Assembly: GCF_014696105.1 (NCBI RefSeq)
Contig: NZ_JACJPO010000075.1
Coordinates: 1 to 37,112, forward strand
DNA from: Microcoleus sp. FACHB-1515
Lineage (GTDB): Bacteria; Cyanobacteriota; Cyanobacteriia; Elainellales; Elainellaceae
DNA: 37,112 nucleotides
Direction of reading: 5' to 3'
Part shown: positions 14,284 through 23,770 of the stretch, piece after piece
How positions within the stretch are numbered: the first letter of the stretch is position 1
Layout of the letters: the number at the start of each line of letters is the position of its first letter
Translations under genes and position numbers: made by a program
Notes under the pieces: model-generated
Told to the model about the DNA's origin: nothing
The model's input: only the letters and a program-made list of their open reading frames with translations
Database searches by the model: none

Positions 14284-15381
14284 CTAACGACGGAGGTAGC
14301 TTGCCAGATTTGGCACGTCAATCCAAGTTCCGGTTTCGTTGGACTGGTGCGTCAAATCCATCAAAAATTGCGAGTAGACGCCTTCTTGCAGCGAAGGGCT
14401 GAGCGACTGGCCGCGATCGATGCCTTCGACCCAGCGATCGACCACGCGAATGAACGGCGCAAGTCGGCCATCGGGATAGGTGCGATCGAACTCCAAACGC
14501 GGCGGAACTGCCTGCTCGGTGAGTGCTGCACCCGCCTCGGCAGACCACAGCCGAAAACCGTGAACATAGTCTTGCTGATTATCGCTCCCTAAAATCAGCG
14601 TGCCGCGATCGCCATACACCTCAACCCAGTGGCCGCGCCCCTGATAGGTGACGGCACTCAAAACAATTTGAACGGGTGTGCCGTCTGCCAGTTCCAGCAG
14701 GATTGAACAGGTGTCGTCGGCATCAACCGGACGCGGTTCTCCGGTCGTGGGATCGGGGCGAGTAGCGATCGATGTACTGAGGCGTCCGCAGAGGCGATCG
14801 ATTCGGCCAAACAGCCAGGAAATGTAATCAAACGTATGCGAGCCGAGTGCGCCAAGTGCGCCGCCGCCTTGGTCTTTACAGGCATACCAGTTCCAGGGGC
14901 GATTGGCATCGGCGCGACCAGAAACGAGCCAGTCAATCTTGATCAGCCGCTTGTTGCCAACCGCGCCATCAAAAAGCAGTTCGGCGAATCGCTGCCAGGC
15001 AGGAACATAGCGAAACTCAAAATCTAAGCTGGTCACGCAGTTGCGCTGCTGGGCAAGCTGCTGGAGTGCAGCGGCTTCTTCAACCGAAAGCGCGGTGGGC
15101 TTTTCGAGCAGCAAATGCTTTCCGGCTTCTAGCACGATTTTCGCCATTTCATGATGCAAAAATGGCGGCGTGGAAATGCTGACTGCTTCGACTTCTGGCA
15201 GGGCGACAATTTCTTCAATGGTTTGACAGGCATGGGGAATATTGTGTGCCTGAGCGATCGATCGAGCCTTCTCCAAATTGCGATGATGCACAGCAACGAC
15301 CTGAGTACGCGGATGCGCCTGCAAACCGGGAATGTGAATTTTCTGGCCGAATCCTGTGCCTACGACGGCTACACCGATCAT
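14284..15381 (-). CDS. Gfo/Idh/MocA-family NAD(P)-dependent oxidoreductase, 365 aa
   Basis: Rossmann-fold dehydrogenase acting on sugars or similar polyols. The N-terminal nucleotide site is VVGTGFGQKIHIPG (about residues 6-19); LLLEKPTALSVEEA carries the catalytic Lys of the EKP motif; and GALGALGSHTFDYISWLFG (about 175) gives the conserved Asp and His of the substrate side. Length is normal. It is convergent with the transporter operon, 60 bases apart. Substrate cannot be told from the sequence; it looks like the cyanobacterial group often near inositol or sugar genes, but none is next to it here. Confidence 0.88.
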   Translation of the reverse strand: MIGVAVVGTGFGQKIHIPGLQAHPRTQVVAVHHRNLEKARSIAQAHNIPHACQTIEEIVALPEVEAVSISTPPFLHHEMAKIVLEAGKHLLLEKPTALSVEEAAALQQLAQQRNCVTSLDFEFRYVPAWQRFAELLFDGAVGNKRLIKIDWLVSGRADANRPWNWYACKDQGGGALGALGSHTFDYISWLFGRIDRLCGRLSTSIATRPDPTTGEPRPVDADDTCSILLELADGTPVQIVLSAVTYQGRGHWVEVYGDRGTLILGSDNQQDYVHGFRLWSAEAGAALTEQAVPPRLEFDRTYPDGRLAPFIRVVDRWVEGIDRGQSLSPSLQEGVYSQFLMDLTHQSNETGTWIDVPNLASYLRR

Positions 15382-15542
15382 TGCAACGCTCCAACCTCTG
15401 CTAGTTCATCTTGCCATGTTAGGGGGCGGATTGCGGTGAGTCAGGATTTGAGCCAAAAAGCGATCGATTCTGCTGGTGCAAATCAAACAGCGGATGCTTG
15501 AAACACACGCTCAATATTATTTAAAGGTTCAGTGCAAGAGTA

Positions 15543-15577
15543 AACGATTCACTTTAATTTGACGCGAGCGAATCGTT
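15543..15577 (-). terminator. Possible hairpin downstream of the NarL-type regulator
   Basis: AACGATTC (15543-15550) and GAATCGTT (15570-15577) are inverted repeats around a 19-base loop, 22 bases beyond the stop of the regulator. On the minus strand only a short T-rich tract follows, so termination is plausible but weak. Confidence 0.35.
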
Positions 15578-15599
15578 GAAACGTAAAACCAATTCTTTA

Positions 15600-16340
15600 T
15601 TAAACCAGGTTAAGCTTGAGTGCCGTGACGATCGCTTGCGATCGATTTTTGACGCCGAGTTTCTCAAAAATTGAAGTGAGATGCGCCTTTACCGTTGCGA
15701 CTGTAATATAGAGTTGTTCGGCAATTCGGGCATTTGGCTCGCCTTCAACCAGCAGCGATAAAACTTCGCGTTCGCGATCGCTGAGGTGAATCTTTTGTTC
15801 GGTGAGTGCTGCTTGATCATAGTGCGATCGAAAGCTGCGAAAAAACTGCGTCATGCCTTCTGAAGTGAGATAAACCTGATTGGCAAGAATGACGCTGATG
15901 GCAATGCAAAGCTGAGCCGCCATTCGCTCTTTCACAATGTATCCTGATGCGCCAGCCTGCATTGCTTGAAACACCAAATCGTCTTCTCGATGTTCCGACA
16001 AGACCAACACTTTGCCCTGATAAAATTCGCGCAGTCGCCTCATCATGGCAATGCTATTTTCTTGTGCTTTTAACTCTAAATTCAGCAGAATTAGCGTGGG
16101 CTGATCGGCTGCAAGCTTGAGCGCATCGGCATAAGTTGAAGCTTCCCCTGCGATCGAAAATTGAATTGAACTGCCGCGACTGTAAAACTCTAGCAGTGTG
16201 TGCAATCCCTGACAAACCTGCGGCTGATCGTCCACAATCAGCACTGAAACACGCTGCGTCTGTACCAGCCGAGAGGCGGGGCAGATGGGCGAAGCATAAG
16301 TCGAACTCGAACGAGGGGCAGTGTGAAAAGAAGCGACCAT
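15600..16340 (-). CDS. NarL/LuxR-type response regulator with altered receiver site, 246 aa
   Basis: Start ATG 16340 has GGAG about nine bases upstream. Residues about 32-145 form a receiver-like domain (VSVLIVDDQPQVCQGLHTLL) and residues about 180-246 a LuxR-type HTH (LSDREREVLSLLVEGEPNAR, TVKAHLTSIFEKLGVKNRSQ). The acidic pair DD is kept and the conserved Lys is in SGYIVKE, but the phospho-acceptor position reads LILLNLEL, with Asn where Asp is expected. It is therefore probably not phosphorylated in the normal way and may act constitutively or by another signal. No histidine kinase is adjacent. A stretch rich in Ser and Pro (residues 1-30) precedes the receiver. Confidence 0.88.
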   Translation of the reverse strand: MVASFHTAPRSSSTYASPICPASRLVQTQRVSVLIVDDQPQVCQGLHTLLEFYSRGSSIQFSIAGEASTYADALKLAADQPTLILLNLELKAQENSIAMMRRLREFYQGKVLVLSEHREDDLVFQAMQAGASGYIVKERMAAQLCIAISVILANQVYLTSEGMTQFFRSFRSHYDQAALTEQKIHLSDREREVLSLLVEGEPNARIAEQLYITVATVKAHLTSIFEKLGVKNRSQAIVTALKLNLV

Positions 16341-16653
16341 GCAGAATCTCCGAAGCGCAGTAGTAATCGACGGCCTAGATTTGAATCCAAAATAAGGCGA
16401 TCGCTGCGTCAACAAATTGATAGAAACACCGAGGTTTCACGGGGCGATCGAAGAACAAACCGTAGAAGCACGCAAATTTAGAGAATTTGTTCTCAATTTA
16501 ATTTCTCTGAATCAGTTTTCTGGTGCTAGCGTTGCGGAGTTTACGCAAGTGGCGATCGATCTTCATCTTTGCTAGAAGCATTAAATTCGTGAATCCGCTG
16601 TCGATTGCAAGTTGCAGCAGGCAAAAGAAGCAGTTCTTTTGCCTGCTGCTCCG
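16341..16653. other. 313-base gap, terminator only
   Basis: AT-rich spacer between two minus-strand genes. It holds the regulator's leader and presumably its promoter (about 16341-16600), plus the strong terminator of the radical SAM gene at 16614-16649. I see no gene in it. Confidence 0.5.
16614..16649 (-). terminator. Strong hairpin after the radical SAM gene, 16-bp perfect stem
   Basis: GCAGCAGGCAAAAGAA (16614-16629) pairs perfectly with TTCTTTTGCCTGCTGC (16634-16649) around a tetraloop GCAG. It begins four bases beyond the stop of the minus-strand gene at 16654. No long T-run follows on the minus strand, but position and stability suggest it ends the transcript or protects its 3' end. 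Confidence 0.65.
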
Positions 16654-17745
16654 TTAAAAGGCGTAGCGGATGCGGCAGTAAGGGAGGCGATCGCGCAGCA
16701 GAGTCGTGAATTCACTCACAAGCTTTCCCTTAAATCCGTAGCGATAGCGGAGGTTTTCGCCACCCGTTTGCGATCGCTTGGCTTCCTGCAAATCCGGTCG
16801 CCACAGTAATTCTTCACCCTTGGGATGCCAGCCCATGTTGACTTCATGCAGCTCGTCGTTGTGCGTCAGAAAAATCACTTCACAGGCCAACTGCGCTTTA
16901 GCTTGCGGTGAAAGTGCGTCGTCAATTTGCTCGAATAGCTGCTCGTAATCCTGATGCCAAGTTTCGGTATAGATGACTGGAGAAAAGTTGAGATGCACTT
17001 CATATCCGGCCTCAACAAAATCATTGATTGCGGCAATGCGATCGCCAATTGGTGAAGTGCGAATATCGACAATTTGCGCCGTTTTTTCTGGCATCAAGCT
17101 GAAGCGAATCCGCGTCTTATTTTGCGGATCGTAATCGAGCAGCGATCGATTGACGCGCTTGGTGGCAAAGGTAGCTTTTGCATTAGGAAGAGTGCGAAAT
17201 AGCGTGATCAAATCCTTCACGTTGTCGCAAATTGCCGCATCTACTGAGCAATCACTATTCTCGCCAATGTCATACACCCAATCGTGTGGATCGACCTGAT
17301 TTGGCTCTAACTTATTGCCCTGTTTGGTCGCGTGTCGCTTGATGTAAGCGGTGATGCGATCGATGTTCACAAACGTCGTAATTGGATTGGCGTAACCCTT
17401 GCGCCGAGCAGCATAGCAATAGGAGCAAGCCATTGCACAACCGTTTGCGTGAGAAGGTGCGACAAAATCAGAACTACGAGTGTTGGGACGCGCTTGAATT
17501 GACTTTTTTACACCTAAAACAAGAACCGTGCGCTTAATGCGATTCCAGTCGCTCACGTTGTCAGCATCGCCATGAAGTTCGGGGATTTTCCAGTGTGATT
17601 CGACCTCAATTCGATCGGCCTCTGGATATTGATCCAAAATGGCACGACCGCGATCGAAGTACAGCACTTCCGGCTCAAAATAAATTTGCTTAATGTTGAG
17701 CAATCGCGCTAGAGAATCGGGTGCATGCGTTGAAGCGAAGGACAT
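16654..17745 (-). CDS. Spore-photoproduct-lyase-like radical SAM protein, 363 aa
   Basis: The SPL family is a radical SAM group; true SplB repairs spore photoproduct in DNA. The cluster motif CAMACSYC (CxxxCxxC, about residue 104) is intact, followed by YAARRKGYANPITTFVN, and later conserved parts include VYDIGENSDCSVDA, KATFATKRVNRSLLDYDP, RIRFSLMPEKTA and VHLNFSPVIYTETW. Cyanobacteria do not sporulate, so the natural role here may be repair of other UV lesions or something unrelated. It ends with CRIRYAF. It stands alone, upstream of its own terminator, 140 bases from the divergent acetyltransferase. Confidence 0.85.
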   Translation of the reverse strand: MSFASTHAPDSLARLLNIKQIYFEPEVLYFDRGRAILDQYPEADRIEVESHWKIPELHGDADNVSDWNRIKRTVLVLGVKKSIQARPNTRSSDFVAPSHANGCAMACSYCYAARRKGYANPITTFVNIDRITAYIKRHATKQGNKLEPNQVDPHDWVYDIGENSDCSVDAAICDNVKDLITLFRTLPNAKATFATKRVNRSLLDYDPQNKTRIRFSLMPEKTAQIVDIRTSPIGDRIAAINDFVEAGYEVHLNFSPVIYTETWHQDYEQLFEQIDDALSPQAKAQLACEVIFLTHNDELHEVNMGWHPKGEELLWRPDLQEAKRSQTGGENLRYRYGFKGKLVSEFTTLLRDRLPYCRIRYAF

Positions 17746-17885
17746 ATCAACCCTTGAATGAACTCCTTAGTGTATCGCGATTGACAGAAGCGATCGATCC
17801 AGAAAACCGCCCTTGTAAAAGTACAAAAATCCGATCGCAATTTGACAATAGCAATTAGAATTTGTGAGTAGATCACTCAAGAGCC

Positions 17886-18392
17886 ATGAAATCGATCGAA
17901 CTGCACACCGATCGCTTGTGGATGCGTCCGTATGCGATCGAAGATGTTGACGCGCTGCATCAGCTTTGGTGTGACCCAAACGTGCGACGGCATCTGTTTG
18001 ATGACAAAATTGTGCCGCGCGAATTCGTGGTGGAAGAAGTGAACGACACGCAGAACGATTTTGCGGTTCACGGTTGGGGACAGTGCAGCGTGTTTCTGCG
18101 TGAAACCAACGAGCTGATCGGCTTTTGCGGCTTTCGGATCATGGAGGGTTCACCTGCGCCTCAGTTAATCTACGGTGTAGCGCCGTCCTGCTGGGGGCAA
18201 GGCTTGGCAACCGAGATGACACTGCGGATGATCGAGTTTGGCTTTGAGGATTGCGGCTTTAAGCAGATTCTGGGCAGCACGGACTTTGCCAATGCTGCCT
18301 CGCGGCGCGTGTTGGAAAAAGCGGGAATGCGATTTCAGCAGCGCGTTCACCAGGACGGGCTGGATCTCGTTTACTTCGCGATCGCCCTTTGA
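17886..18392 (+). CDS. GNAT-family N-acetyltransferase (RimJ/RimL type), 168 aa
   Basis: Transfers acetyl from acetyl-CoA to an amine, possibly a protein N-terminus or small molecule. The N-terminal LHTDRLWMRPYAIEDVDALHQLW is typical of the RimJ/RimL group. The CoA-binding motif A is VAPSCWGQGLATEMTLRM (about 98-115), a fair version of Q/RxxGxG/A, followed by NAASRRVLEKAGMRF near the C-terminus. The last 22 bases overlap the convergent DUF362 gene, so the two 3' ends interlock. Confidence 0.85.
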   Translation: MKSIELHTDRLWMRPYAIEDVDALHQLWCDPNVRRHLFDDKIVPREFVVEEVNDTQNDFAVHGWGQCSVFLRETNELIGFCGFRIMEGSPAPQLIYGVAPSCWGQGLATEMTLRMIEFGFEDCGFKQILGSTDFANAASRRVLEKAGMRFQQRVHQDGLDLVYFAIAL

Positions 18393-19339
18393 CTGTAGGC
18401 CGCCATTGGCTCTTTGATCAATCGAATATAAAGATGCTTGAACGTGGATTTGATCACGCGAGGCGCACCAAAATCAATCGGATGCAGTCGATCGGGCAAT
18501 TTCCAGTCCGTCACGCGCAGTTCATCTGGCGTTTGTAAAGGAAAGTCGATCGCCTCCGGATTTAGCCCTAGCCTTTCTGCCGCAGCGATCGTAGGAACCG
18601 CATCTGCGGAAACATTGAGCAGTTCAGCCAAGGCGCGATCGAGCGCAAACACATCCGCAGAAGCCGCCAAAACTCCCAAATGACGCGGTTCACCGTTGCT
18701 GGGACCGTTACCTTGATGGCCGATGATGCCGTCTGCAATTGTCAAGTTGGGTTGAATCGCCCGTGCGGTTTCCACCAGCATTGTCGCAAACCGATCCCCA
18801 TCTTTTCCAGCTTCCATGTGCCACCAGGCTTTCATTTTGCCGGGGACGCAGCCGAACAGATTCTTGACACCCAAGGTCAGCGTCAGTTGCGAGTGCGATT
18901 TCACTTTCGGCAGGTTGATGACGACATCGGCCTCGATCGCTTCTTTGCTCAACAGCAGATGATTGAATTCTGCGCTGCCTGTGTCGAATCGCTGGCCGTG
19001 CAGTTCCACAACCGGAACGCCCAATTCTTCTAGCCAGGTGCTGTAGCCGTTGGCTCTGGCGACGCCCGCCGCGCTGCCAAAAGCCGGACTGTCACCTAAA
19101 AACGGTTGGCCGCCTGCGGCCTGCACGAGTTTAGCGACAGCGTAGACCAGTTCGGGGCGCGTGGTGCAGTCTTTGTTGGGTTTCGCTCCGGTGAGCAAAT
19201 TCGGCTTGAGCAGGACGCGATCGCCCGCTTTCACAAAGGCCAACATTCCGCCCAGCGGAGCAAGAAGCGCCTCAAGGTTGGCGGCGATCGAGTCGCGATC
19301 GTAGGATTCGGCTCGCAACAAGCTGACGACTGGCGGCAT
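18371..19339 (-). CDS. DUF362 domain protein, 322 aa
   Basis: A family often found beside iron-sulfur proteins, of unclear biochemical role. The ATG at 19339 (MPPVVSLLRAESYDRDS) is used; the frame extends further upstream to 19414 but those residues look unlike the family. Hallmarks: GDRVLLKPNLLTGAKPNK near residue 36, VVINLPKVKSHSQLTLTLGVKNLFG near 150-175 and IADGIIGHQGNGPSNGEPR near 205-225. No ferredoxin-type Cys cluster is present, so it is the short, cluster-less form. It overlaps the acetyltransferase gene end by 22 bases. Confidence 0.83.
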   Translation of the reverse strand: MPPVVSLLRAESYDRDSIAANLEALLAPLGGMLAFVKAGDRVLLKPNLLTGAKPNKDCTTRPELVYAVAKLVQAAGGQPFLGDSPAFGSAAGVARANGYSTWLEELGVPVVELHGQRFDTGSAEFNHLLLSKEAIEADVVINLPKVKSHSQLTLTLGVKNLFGCVPGKMKAWWHMEAGKDGDRFATMLVETARAIQPNLTIADGIIGHQGNGPSNGEPRHLGVLAASADVFALDRALAELLNVSADAVPTIAAAERLGLNPEAIDFPLQTPDELRVTDWKLPDRLHPIDFGAPRVIKSTFKHLYIRLIKEPMAAYSQRAIAK

Positions 19340-20118
19340 CACGATTGGGATTAGAAACAACGGTTTGATTTTATTCTGGACTGACGCACTGAGAGCTAGC
19401 AAGTTGACTTGCAAAAGATGTGAATCTTACCAGAAGTTGACCCTGTTGGGTTGATCTGCTGGGTAACTTCAAGAAAACCTGAATTTTTGCCAGGAACATT
19501 GAGCTTAGAAAAATTGGAATGAAATTCAGAAATTTTGCAGTGAAGCAAGCTGAAGTTGATACAGGATGCGAACACCACAAATTCCAAAAAGCGAAGCATT
19601 CCTACCAAAACCCTGCATACACTGATATCATTTTTATTTTGTTTAATAGACTACAAAATGCTGAATTATATGTGAAGTTTTCATGAAGTTTATATGAATA
19701 TCCTTGTATTCACCGACTTTTTGTCAATAATTGATGATGAAAGCAAGAAGTTTCCAGCTTTCTCCAACCAGCCCTTGTCAGGTTACTTTGGTTCACGATT
19801 TCAAGTCATGGGCTGGCGCGATCGAGAGTTCTAGAATCGTCGTCACTCCAATTCACATCCATCGAGCTTCATTTGATGTGAATCCGCACCACGTTCGGCT
19901 TGCGTAGGAAATTTTTCACTCAGATACCTGTTCAGCTTGCGATCGATCGCAAAGCTGTCGCTCAACCCAGAAACCGATTTGGGCTTTGAGTGAATTGGTT
20001 CAGCCGATTTTTAAGGAAGTTGCGAGCAGCTTTCCCAGGCTGGTATTTGAGTTGAATTCAAACTTCTTGCGATCGACTGCTCCACATTTGCATTCACTTC
20101 TCAATCGGAGTCAGGATC
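19340..20118. other. 779-base AT-rich non-coding stretch
   Basis: Between the divergent DUF362 and RTX genes. Bases 19500-19740 are clearly more AT-rich than the surroundings, with runs such as TTTTTATTTTG and ATATGAA; this is a plausible promoter region. Short open frames on the minus strand (for example 19396-19608) have no convincing start signal or protein-like make-up. I see no RNA gene or repeat that I can name. Confidence 0.45.
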
Positions 20119-21162
20119 ATGTCTACATCGAACAACGACTTGTTTGCAAATCGCATTCTGCTCACCCCGCAATCGACCGACGCCCTCACGCCCGTCGTCA
20201 CCGCAACGGGAACGGGAAATAATTTCGGGTATGGTGGAGAGCCAGGTGAGCCAAATCATGCGGGCGTTTCTGTGCCGCTGGCATCGGCCTGGTGGACTTG
20301 GACGGCTCCCGCCGCTGGACAGGTAACGATCGACACCAATGGCAGCGGCAACAATCCCGCCAACACATTTGGTTTTGACACCACGCTGGGCGTTTACACG
20401 GGCGGCGCGGTCAACAGCCTCACGACGATCGCCAGCAACGATGATTTCAACGGCTTCCTTAGCCTTGTCCAGTTCAATGCTAATGCTGGCGCGACCTACC
20501 AAATTGCCGTTGACACGTTCCTCGATAGAAGCGGACAACCGATTCGGCTGAATCTCACTCAATCGCTCACCTTCACTCAGTCGGGCACTGCGGGTGCAGA
20601 TTTCCTCAACGGTTCCGGCGCAAATGATGTCATCCGAGGGCTGGGCGGCAATGACACCATCAACGGCAACGGCGGCACCGATGCACTGTTTGGCGGTGCG
20701 GGCAACGACACAGTTGCCGGAACTTCTGGCAAAGACTACATTGACGGCGGCAGCGGCAACGACACGCTGTTTGGCAATGGCGGGCTGGATACTCTCGTAG
20801 GCGGCGGTGGAAATGATGCGATCTATGGTGCGAGCGGCAGAGACATCATTTTTGCAGGGGATGGCGATGACACGATCTACAGCAACGGCGGCGGCGACTT
20901 GATCGACAGCGGCAGCGGCACCGATACCGTGTGGCTGGGCGGTGCAGCCAACATTGTGCTGCGGGGCAGTTCTGGCTTTGATGCGATTAAAAACTTCCAG
21001 GTCGGCCAGAACAAGTTTCATCTCGACGGCATCACCTTTGCTCAGTTGAGCTTCAGCAATAGTGCGGAGGGTGTGCGGATTGTTGGCCCTGGCAATGACC
21101 TGTTGGCGGTTGTTGCGTGGCAGCAAGCCAGCGTCATCGGTCAAGCTTCTAACTTCAGCTAG
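20119..21162 (+). CDS. RTX (hemolysin-type calcium-binding) secreted protein, 347 aa
   Basis: Residues about 160-280 contain about ten copies of the nine-residue Ca-binding repeat GGxGxDxxx (GLGGNDTIN, GGAGNDTVA, GGSGNDTLF, GGGGNDAIY, GDGDDTIYS), which form a parallel beta-roll. Residues 1-155 are a beta-sandwich-like domain (ASAWWTWTAPAAGQVTIDTNG, YQIAVDTF) seen in cyanobacterial extracellular proteins. There is no N-terminal signal peptide, and the C-terminus (SVIGQASNFS) fits a type I secretion signal. CGGAG lies upstream in tcaatcggagtcaggatc. Probable role: cell-surface or matrix component. A terminator follows at 21179. Confidence 0.88.
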   Translation: MSTSNNDLFANRILLTPQSTDALTPVVTATGTGNNFGYGGEPGEPNHAGVSVPLASAWWTWTAPAAGQVTIDTNGSGNNPANTFGFDTTLGVYTGGAVNSLTTIASNDDFNGFLSLVQFNANAGATYQIAVDTFLDRSGQPIRLNLTQSLTFTQSGTAGADFLNGSGANDVIRGLGGNDTINGNGGTDALFGGAGNDTVAGTSGKDYIDGGSGNDTLFGNGGLDTLVGGGGNDAIYGASGRDIIFAGDGDDTIYSNGGGDLIDSGSGTDTVWLGGAANIVLRGSSGFDAIKNFQVGQNKFHLDGITFAQLSFSNSAEGVRIVGPGNDLLAVVAWQQASVIGQASNFS

Positions 21163-21178
21163 GCGATCGCCAAAGTCC

Positions 21179-21206
21179 AAGCCCTCTTCAAATCCGGAGA
21201 GGGCTT
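21179..21206 (+). terminator. Hairpin after the RTX gene
   Basis: AAGCCCTCT (21179-21187) pairs with AGAGGGCTT (21198-21206); loop 10 bases. It is 17 bases beyond the stop and also lies at the end of the convergent SGNH gene (stop at 21230), so it may serve both. Confidence 0.6.
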
Positions 21207-21229
21207 GCGGTTGAAGCGATATCCGCTGG

Positions 21230-22192
21230 CTACACCGAACCGATCGCCTGCTGCCAAACCGCATAGCCGCTTTGACTCAGGTGCAATCCGTCGGTTGTCA
21301 GTTCAGTCCGCAAATTGCCGCTAGAGTCGGCAAAAGACGTTTGCAGATCGAGGAAGCTGACGCGCTCTTGCTGAGCGAGCGCCGCGATCTGTCCGTTGAG
21401 TCGATAAATTCGCGTTGCGGGCAGGCTTGCTAGTCGCGTTGGCAAAATCGACTGGACAACAATTTGCGCCTGCGGATGATTGGCGCGAAGCTGGCGCATG
21501 ATTTGCCGCAGATTTGTTAAAACTTCGGCATCCGATGCACCGCGCCTGAGATCGTTGATGCCTACCATCACCTGAATGCGATCGGGTCGCGTTTGCGAAA
21601 AGGCCGACAGCCTGCGTAACACGCCTGCTGTTGTATCGCCCGAAATGCCTTGATTGAGCCACAAGCGATCGCGCGTCATTTGCTCTGGCGGATACCACAG
21701 ATAGAGCGAGTCGCCCAGCAAAACCGTGAGCCGATTGGAGCCTTGGCCGCGAGCGATCGCGCCCGCTTCCGATCGCAGCAAACTCACCCACTGCTCGTAA
21801 GTTGGTTGGCGCGTCGCGTTGCGCCAAGTTTCCGCATAGCTGCTGACCGGAAGGCGCGTGTAAAGCCGTCCCGATCGCAAGGCGGCCAAACGCTGCACAA
21901 ACAACTGACTGCCCGAAGCCGGACGCACGATCGCAGGCATCGGCAGATAAGCGCTTCCGGCTGGGTCAAGTCCGGGCAAGGCAGGGCGTGAAGTGTTTGT
22001 AGGGCGGAGGGCAGTCGCTCTGCTCACCGCAGGTATCGATTCGGGTGACTGGACGGCAGCAGTTGCCACCTCGATCGGCTGACAGCGCTGTTGTGGCGTA
22101 ACGACAACGGGCGATCGCGGCGTGGCAAGTTTCCATCCGGGCGTTTGACCTTGCGTAATGAGGCTGGCGGCTAAAAGACAAAAATCGCTCAT
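21230..22192 (-). CDS. SGNH/GDSL-family esterase-lipase, 320 aa
   Basis: Hydrolase of esters or acyl groups, probably exported. SGNH blocks are in order: block I TVLLGDSLYLWYPPEQM with the catalytic Ser (about residue 160), block II Gly in NQGISGDTTAGVL, block III VMVGINDLRRG with the Asn, block V TTDGLHLSQSGY with the catalytic Asp and His. Residues 1-24 (FCLLAASLITQGQ) look like a signal peptide, and residues 25-120 are a Pro/Ala-rich region without known fold. The gene is 99 bases from mnmE, same direction. Confidence 0.88.
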   Translation of the reverse strand: MSDFCLLAASLITQGQTPGWKLATPRSPVVVTPQQRCQPIEVATAAVQSPESIPAVSRATALRPTNTSRPALPGLDPAGSAYLPMPAIVRPASGSQLFVQRLAALRSGRLYTRLPVSSYAETWRNATRQPTYEQWVSLLRSEAGAIARGQGSNRLTVLLGDSLYLWYPPEQMTRDRLWLNQGISGDTTAGVLRRLSAFSQTRPDRIQVMVGINDLRRGASDAEVLTNLRQIMRQLRANHPQAQIVVQSILPTRLASLPATRIYRLNGQIAALAQQERVSFLDLQTSFADSSGNLRTELTTDGLHLSQSGYAVWQQAIGSV

Positions 22193-22291
22193 TTGGCTTC
22201 CTGATCCCTTTGTTTTCTAAAAGCAGCGATCGATCGGTGGATCAGGAATTTTGCGCTCGTAAAATTTATTTGCCAATGCTATCCACCAAGC

Positions 22292-23656
22292 CTATTTACC
22301 AATACAGAAGCGGCTGAAGATGCGATCGAGAACAGACTCGGTCACTTCTTCCCCGGTAATTTCACCCAAAGCTTGAATGGCTGCGCGTAGATCGATTGTC
22401 CAAAAATCCAGCGGCAACTGGTCAGCGATCGCGCCCTGCACCAGTTCGAGGGACGCTTGAGCGCGAGTCAGAGCAGCAGCTTGACGCTGATTGATTGCAA
22501 CATCCAGATTGGCAGCTTGCAGCCCAGCTTGCGCGATCGCCAAAATTGCTTGCTCTAGGGCGTCAATGCCTTGCTGTTTGGCGGCGGCGGTTTTGACGAT
22601 CGCCTGCTCAACTGGAATTGGCGGCGGCAGATCCACCAGATCGATTTTGTTGAGAACGACAATCAGCGGACGCTGCCGAACCGAATCATAGATTTCCTGA
22701 TCGCCGGCTGTCCATCCCACCTGAGCATCGATCGCCAGCAAAATCAGATCTGCCGCTTGTGCCGCCTGCCGCGATCGCTCCACGCCCATGCGCTCAACTC
22801 GATCGGTCGCTTCGCGAATGCCTGCCGTGTCGAGGACTTGAATCGGAATGCCGCCGACCACAAGCTGTGATTCAACCACATCGCGGGTGGTTCCAGGCAG
22901 GTCAGTGACAATGGCGCGATCGCTGCGGCTCCAAGCATTGAGCAAGCTGGATTTGCCGACATTCGGGCGACCGACGATCGCAACCTTCAGTCCGGTTCGC
23001 AGCAGTTCTCCTTGATCGGCAGTTGCGAGAATTTGCTCAACTTCAGCCAGAACCGCATCCAAACGCGATCGCACCTCGGCTTCATCCAGCGCAGGCAAAT
23101 CTTCCTCAAAATCAATCCGCGCTTCAACTTCTGCCAAAATGTCCAGACAGGTCGATCGCAACTGACGAATTGGCTGCGCGAGTTTGCCTTGCACTCCAGC
23201 CAAAGCAGTTTGGGCAGCTTGGGGCGATCGCGCTCCCACCAAGTCCGCGATGCTTTCTGCCTGCGTCAAATCAATTCGGCCATTCAAAAACGCCCGCAGC
23301 GTAAATTCTCCCGGTTCCGCCAGCCTTGCACCCTGCGCGATGCAAAGCTGAAGCACCTCCTGAACGGCCATGATTCCACCGTGACAGTGAAACTCCACGA
23401 CATCTTCACGAGTAAACGATCGCGGCGACAGCATAATCAGCATCAACGCTTCATCAATCGATTGCCCGTTGGGATAGCGAATGTAGCCATAGAGAATTCG
23501 GTGGCTTTCCCAAACCTGCGAACCAGGCGCATAAAAAATTTGCTTGGCGATCGACAAAGCTTGTGAGCCGGACAGCCGCACAATGCCGACGCTGCCCTGC
23601 TGCGGCACAATGGCCGTCGCGATCGCCGCGATCGTTGTTTTGTCCAGGCTGCTCAT
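22292..23656 (-). CDS. mnmE: tRNA modification GTPase MnmE, 454 aa
   Basis: Forms the MnmE-MnmG complex that installs the carboxymethylaminomethyl group at wobble uridine 34. The N-terminal dimer/THF-binding domain ([20 protein letters not shown]) and the helical domain surround the G domain: [10 protein letters not shown] (about 228), [15 protein letters not shown] and NKIDLVD. The C-terminus ends FCIGK, with the Cys used in catalysis, as is usual. Length is normal. It has its own divergent partner at 23771 and no signs of damage. Confidence 0.96.
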   Translation of the reverse strand: MSSLDKTTIAAIATAIVPQQGSVGIVRLSGSQALSIAKQIFYAPGSQVWESHRILYGYIRYPNGQSIDEALMLIMLSPRSFTREDVVEFHCHGGIMAVQEVLQLCIAQGARLAEPGEFTLRAFLNGRIDLTQAESIADLVGARSPQAAQTALAGVQGKLAQPIRQLRSTCLDILAEVEARIDFEEDLPALDEAEVRSRLDAVLAEVEQILATADQGELLRTGLKVAIVGRPNVGKSSLLNAWSRSDRAIVTDLPGTTRDVVESQLVVGGIPIQVLDTAGIREATDRVERMGVERSRQAAQAADLILLAIDAQVGWTAGDQEIYDSVRQRPLIVVLNKIDLVDLPPPIPVEQAIVKTAAAKQQGIDALEQAILAIAQAGLQAANLDVAINQRQAAALTRAQASLELVQGAIADQLPLDFWTIDLRAAIQALGEITGEEVTESVLDRIFSRFCIGK

Positions 23657-23770
23657 CTTTACAAAAATTCCTACAGTCGTTGCTAGCCAATCATTTCAGC
23701 GTTATCTCCGTACAATCTCCAGCAATTTTGGAGCTTAAGATAAAGACAGCGCAGTTGTTTAGGTACTTTC

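Noticed and set aside
19371-19608. Short minus-strand open frames in the AT-rich gap
   Set aside because: No ribosome-binding site, and composition typical of AT-rich non-coding DNA.
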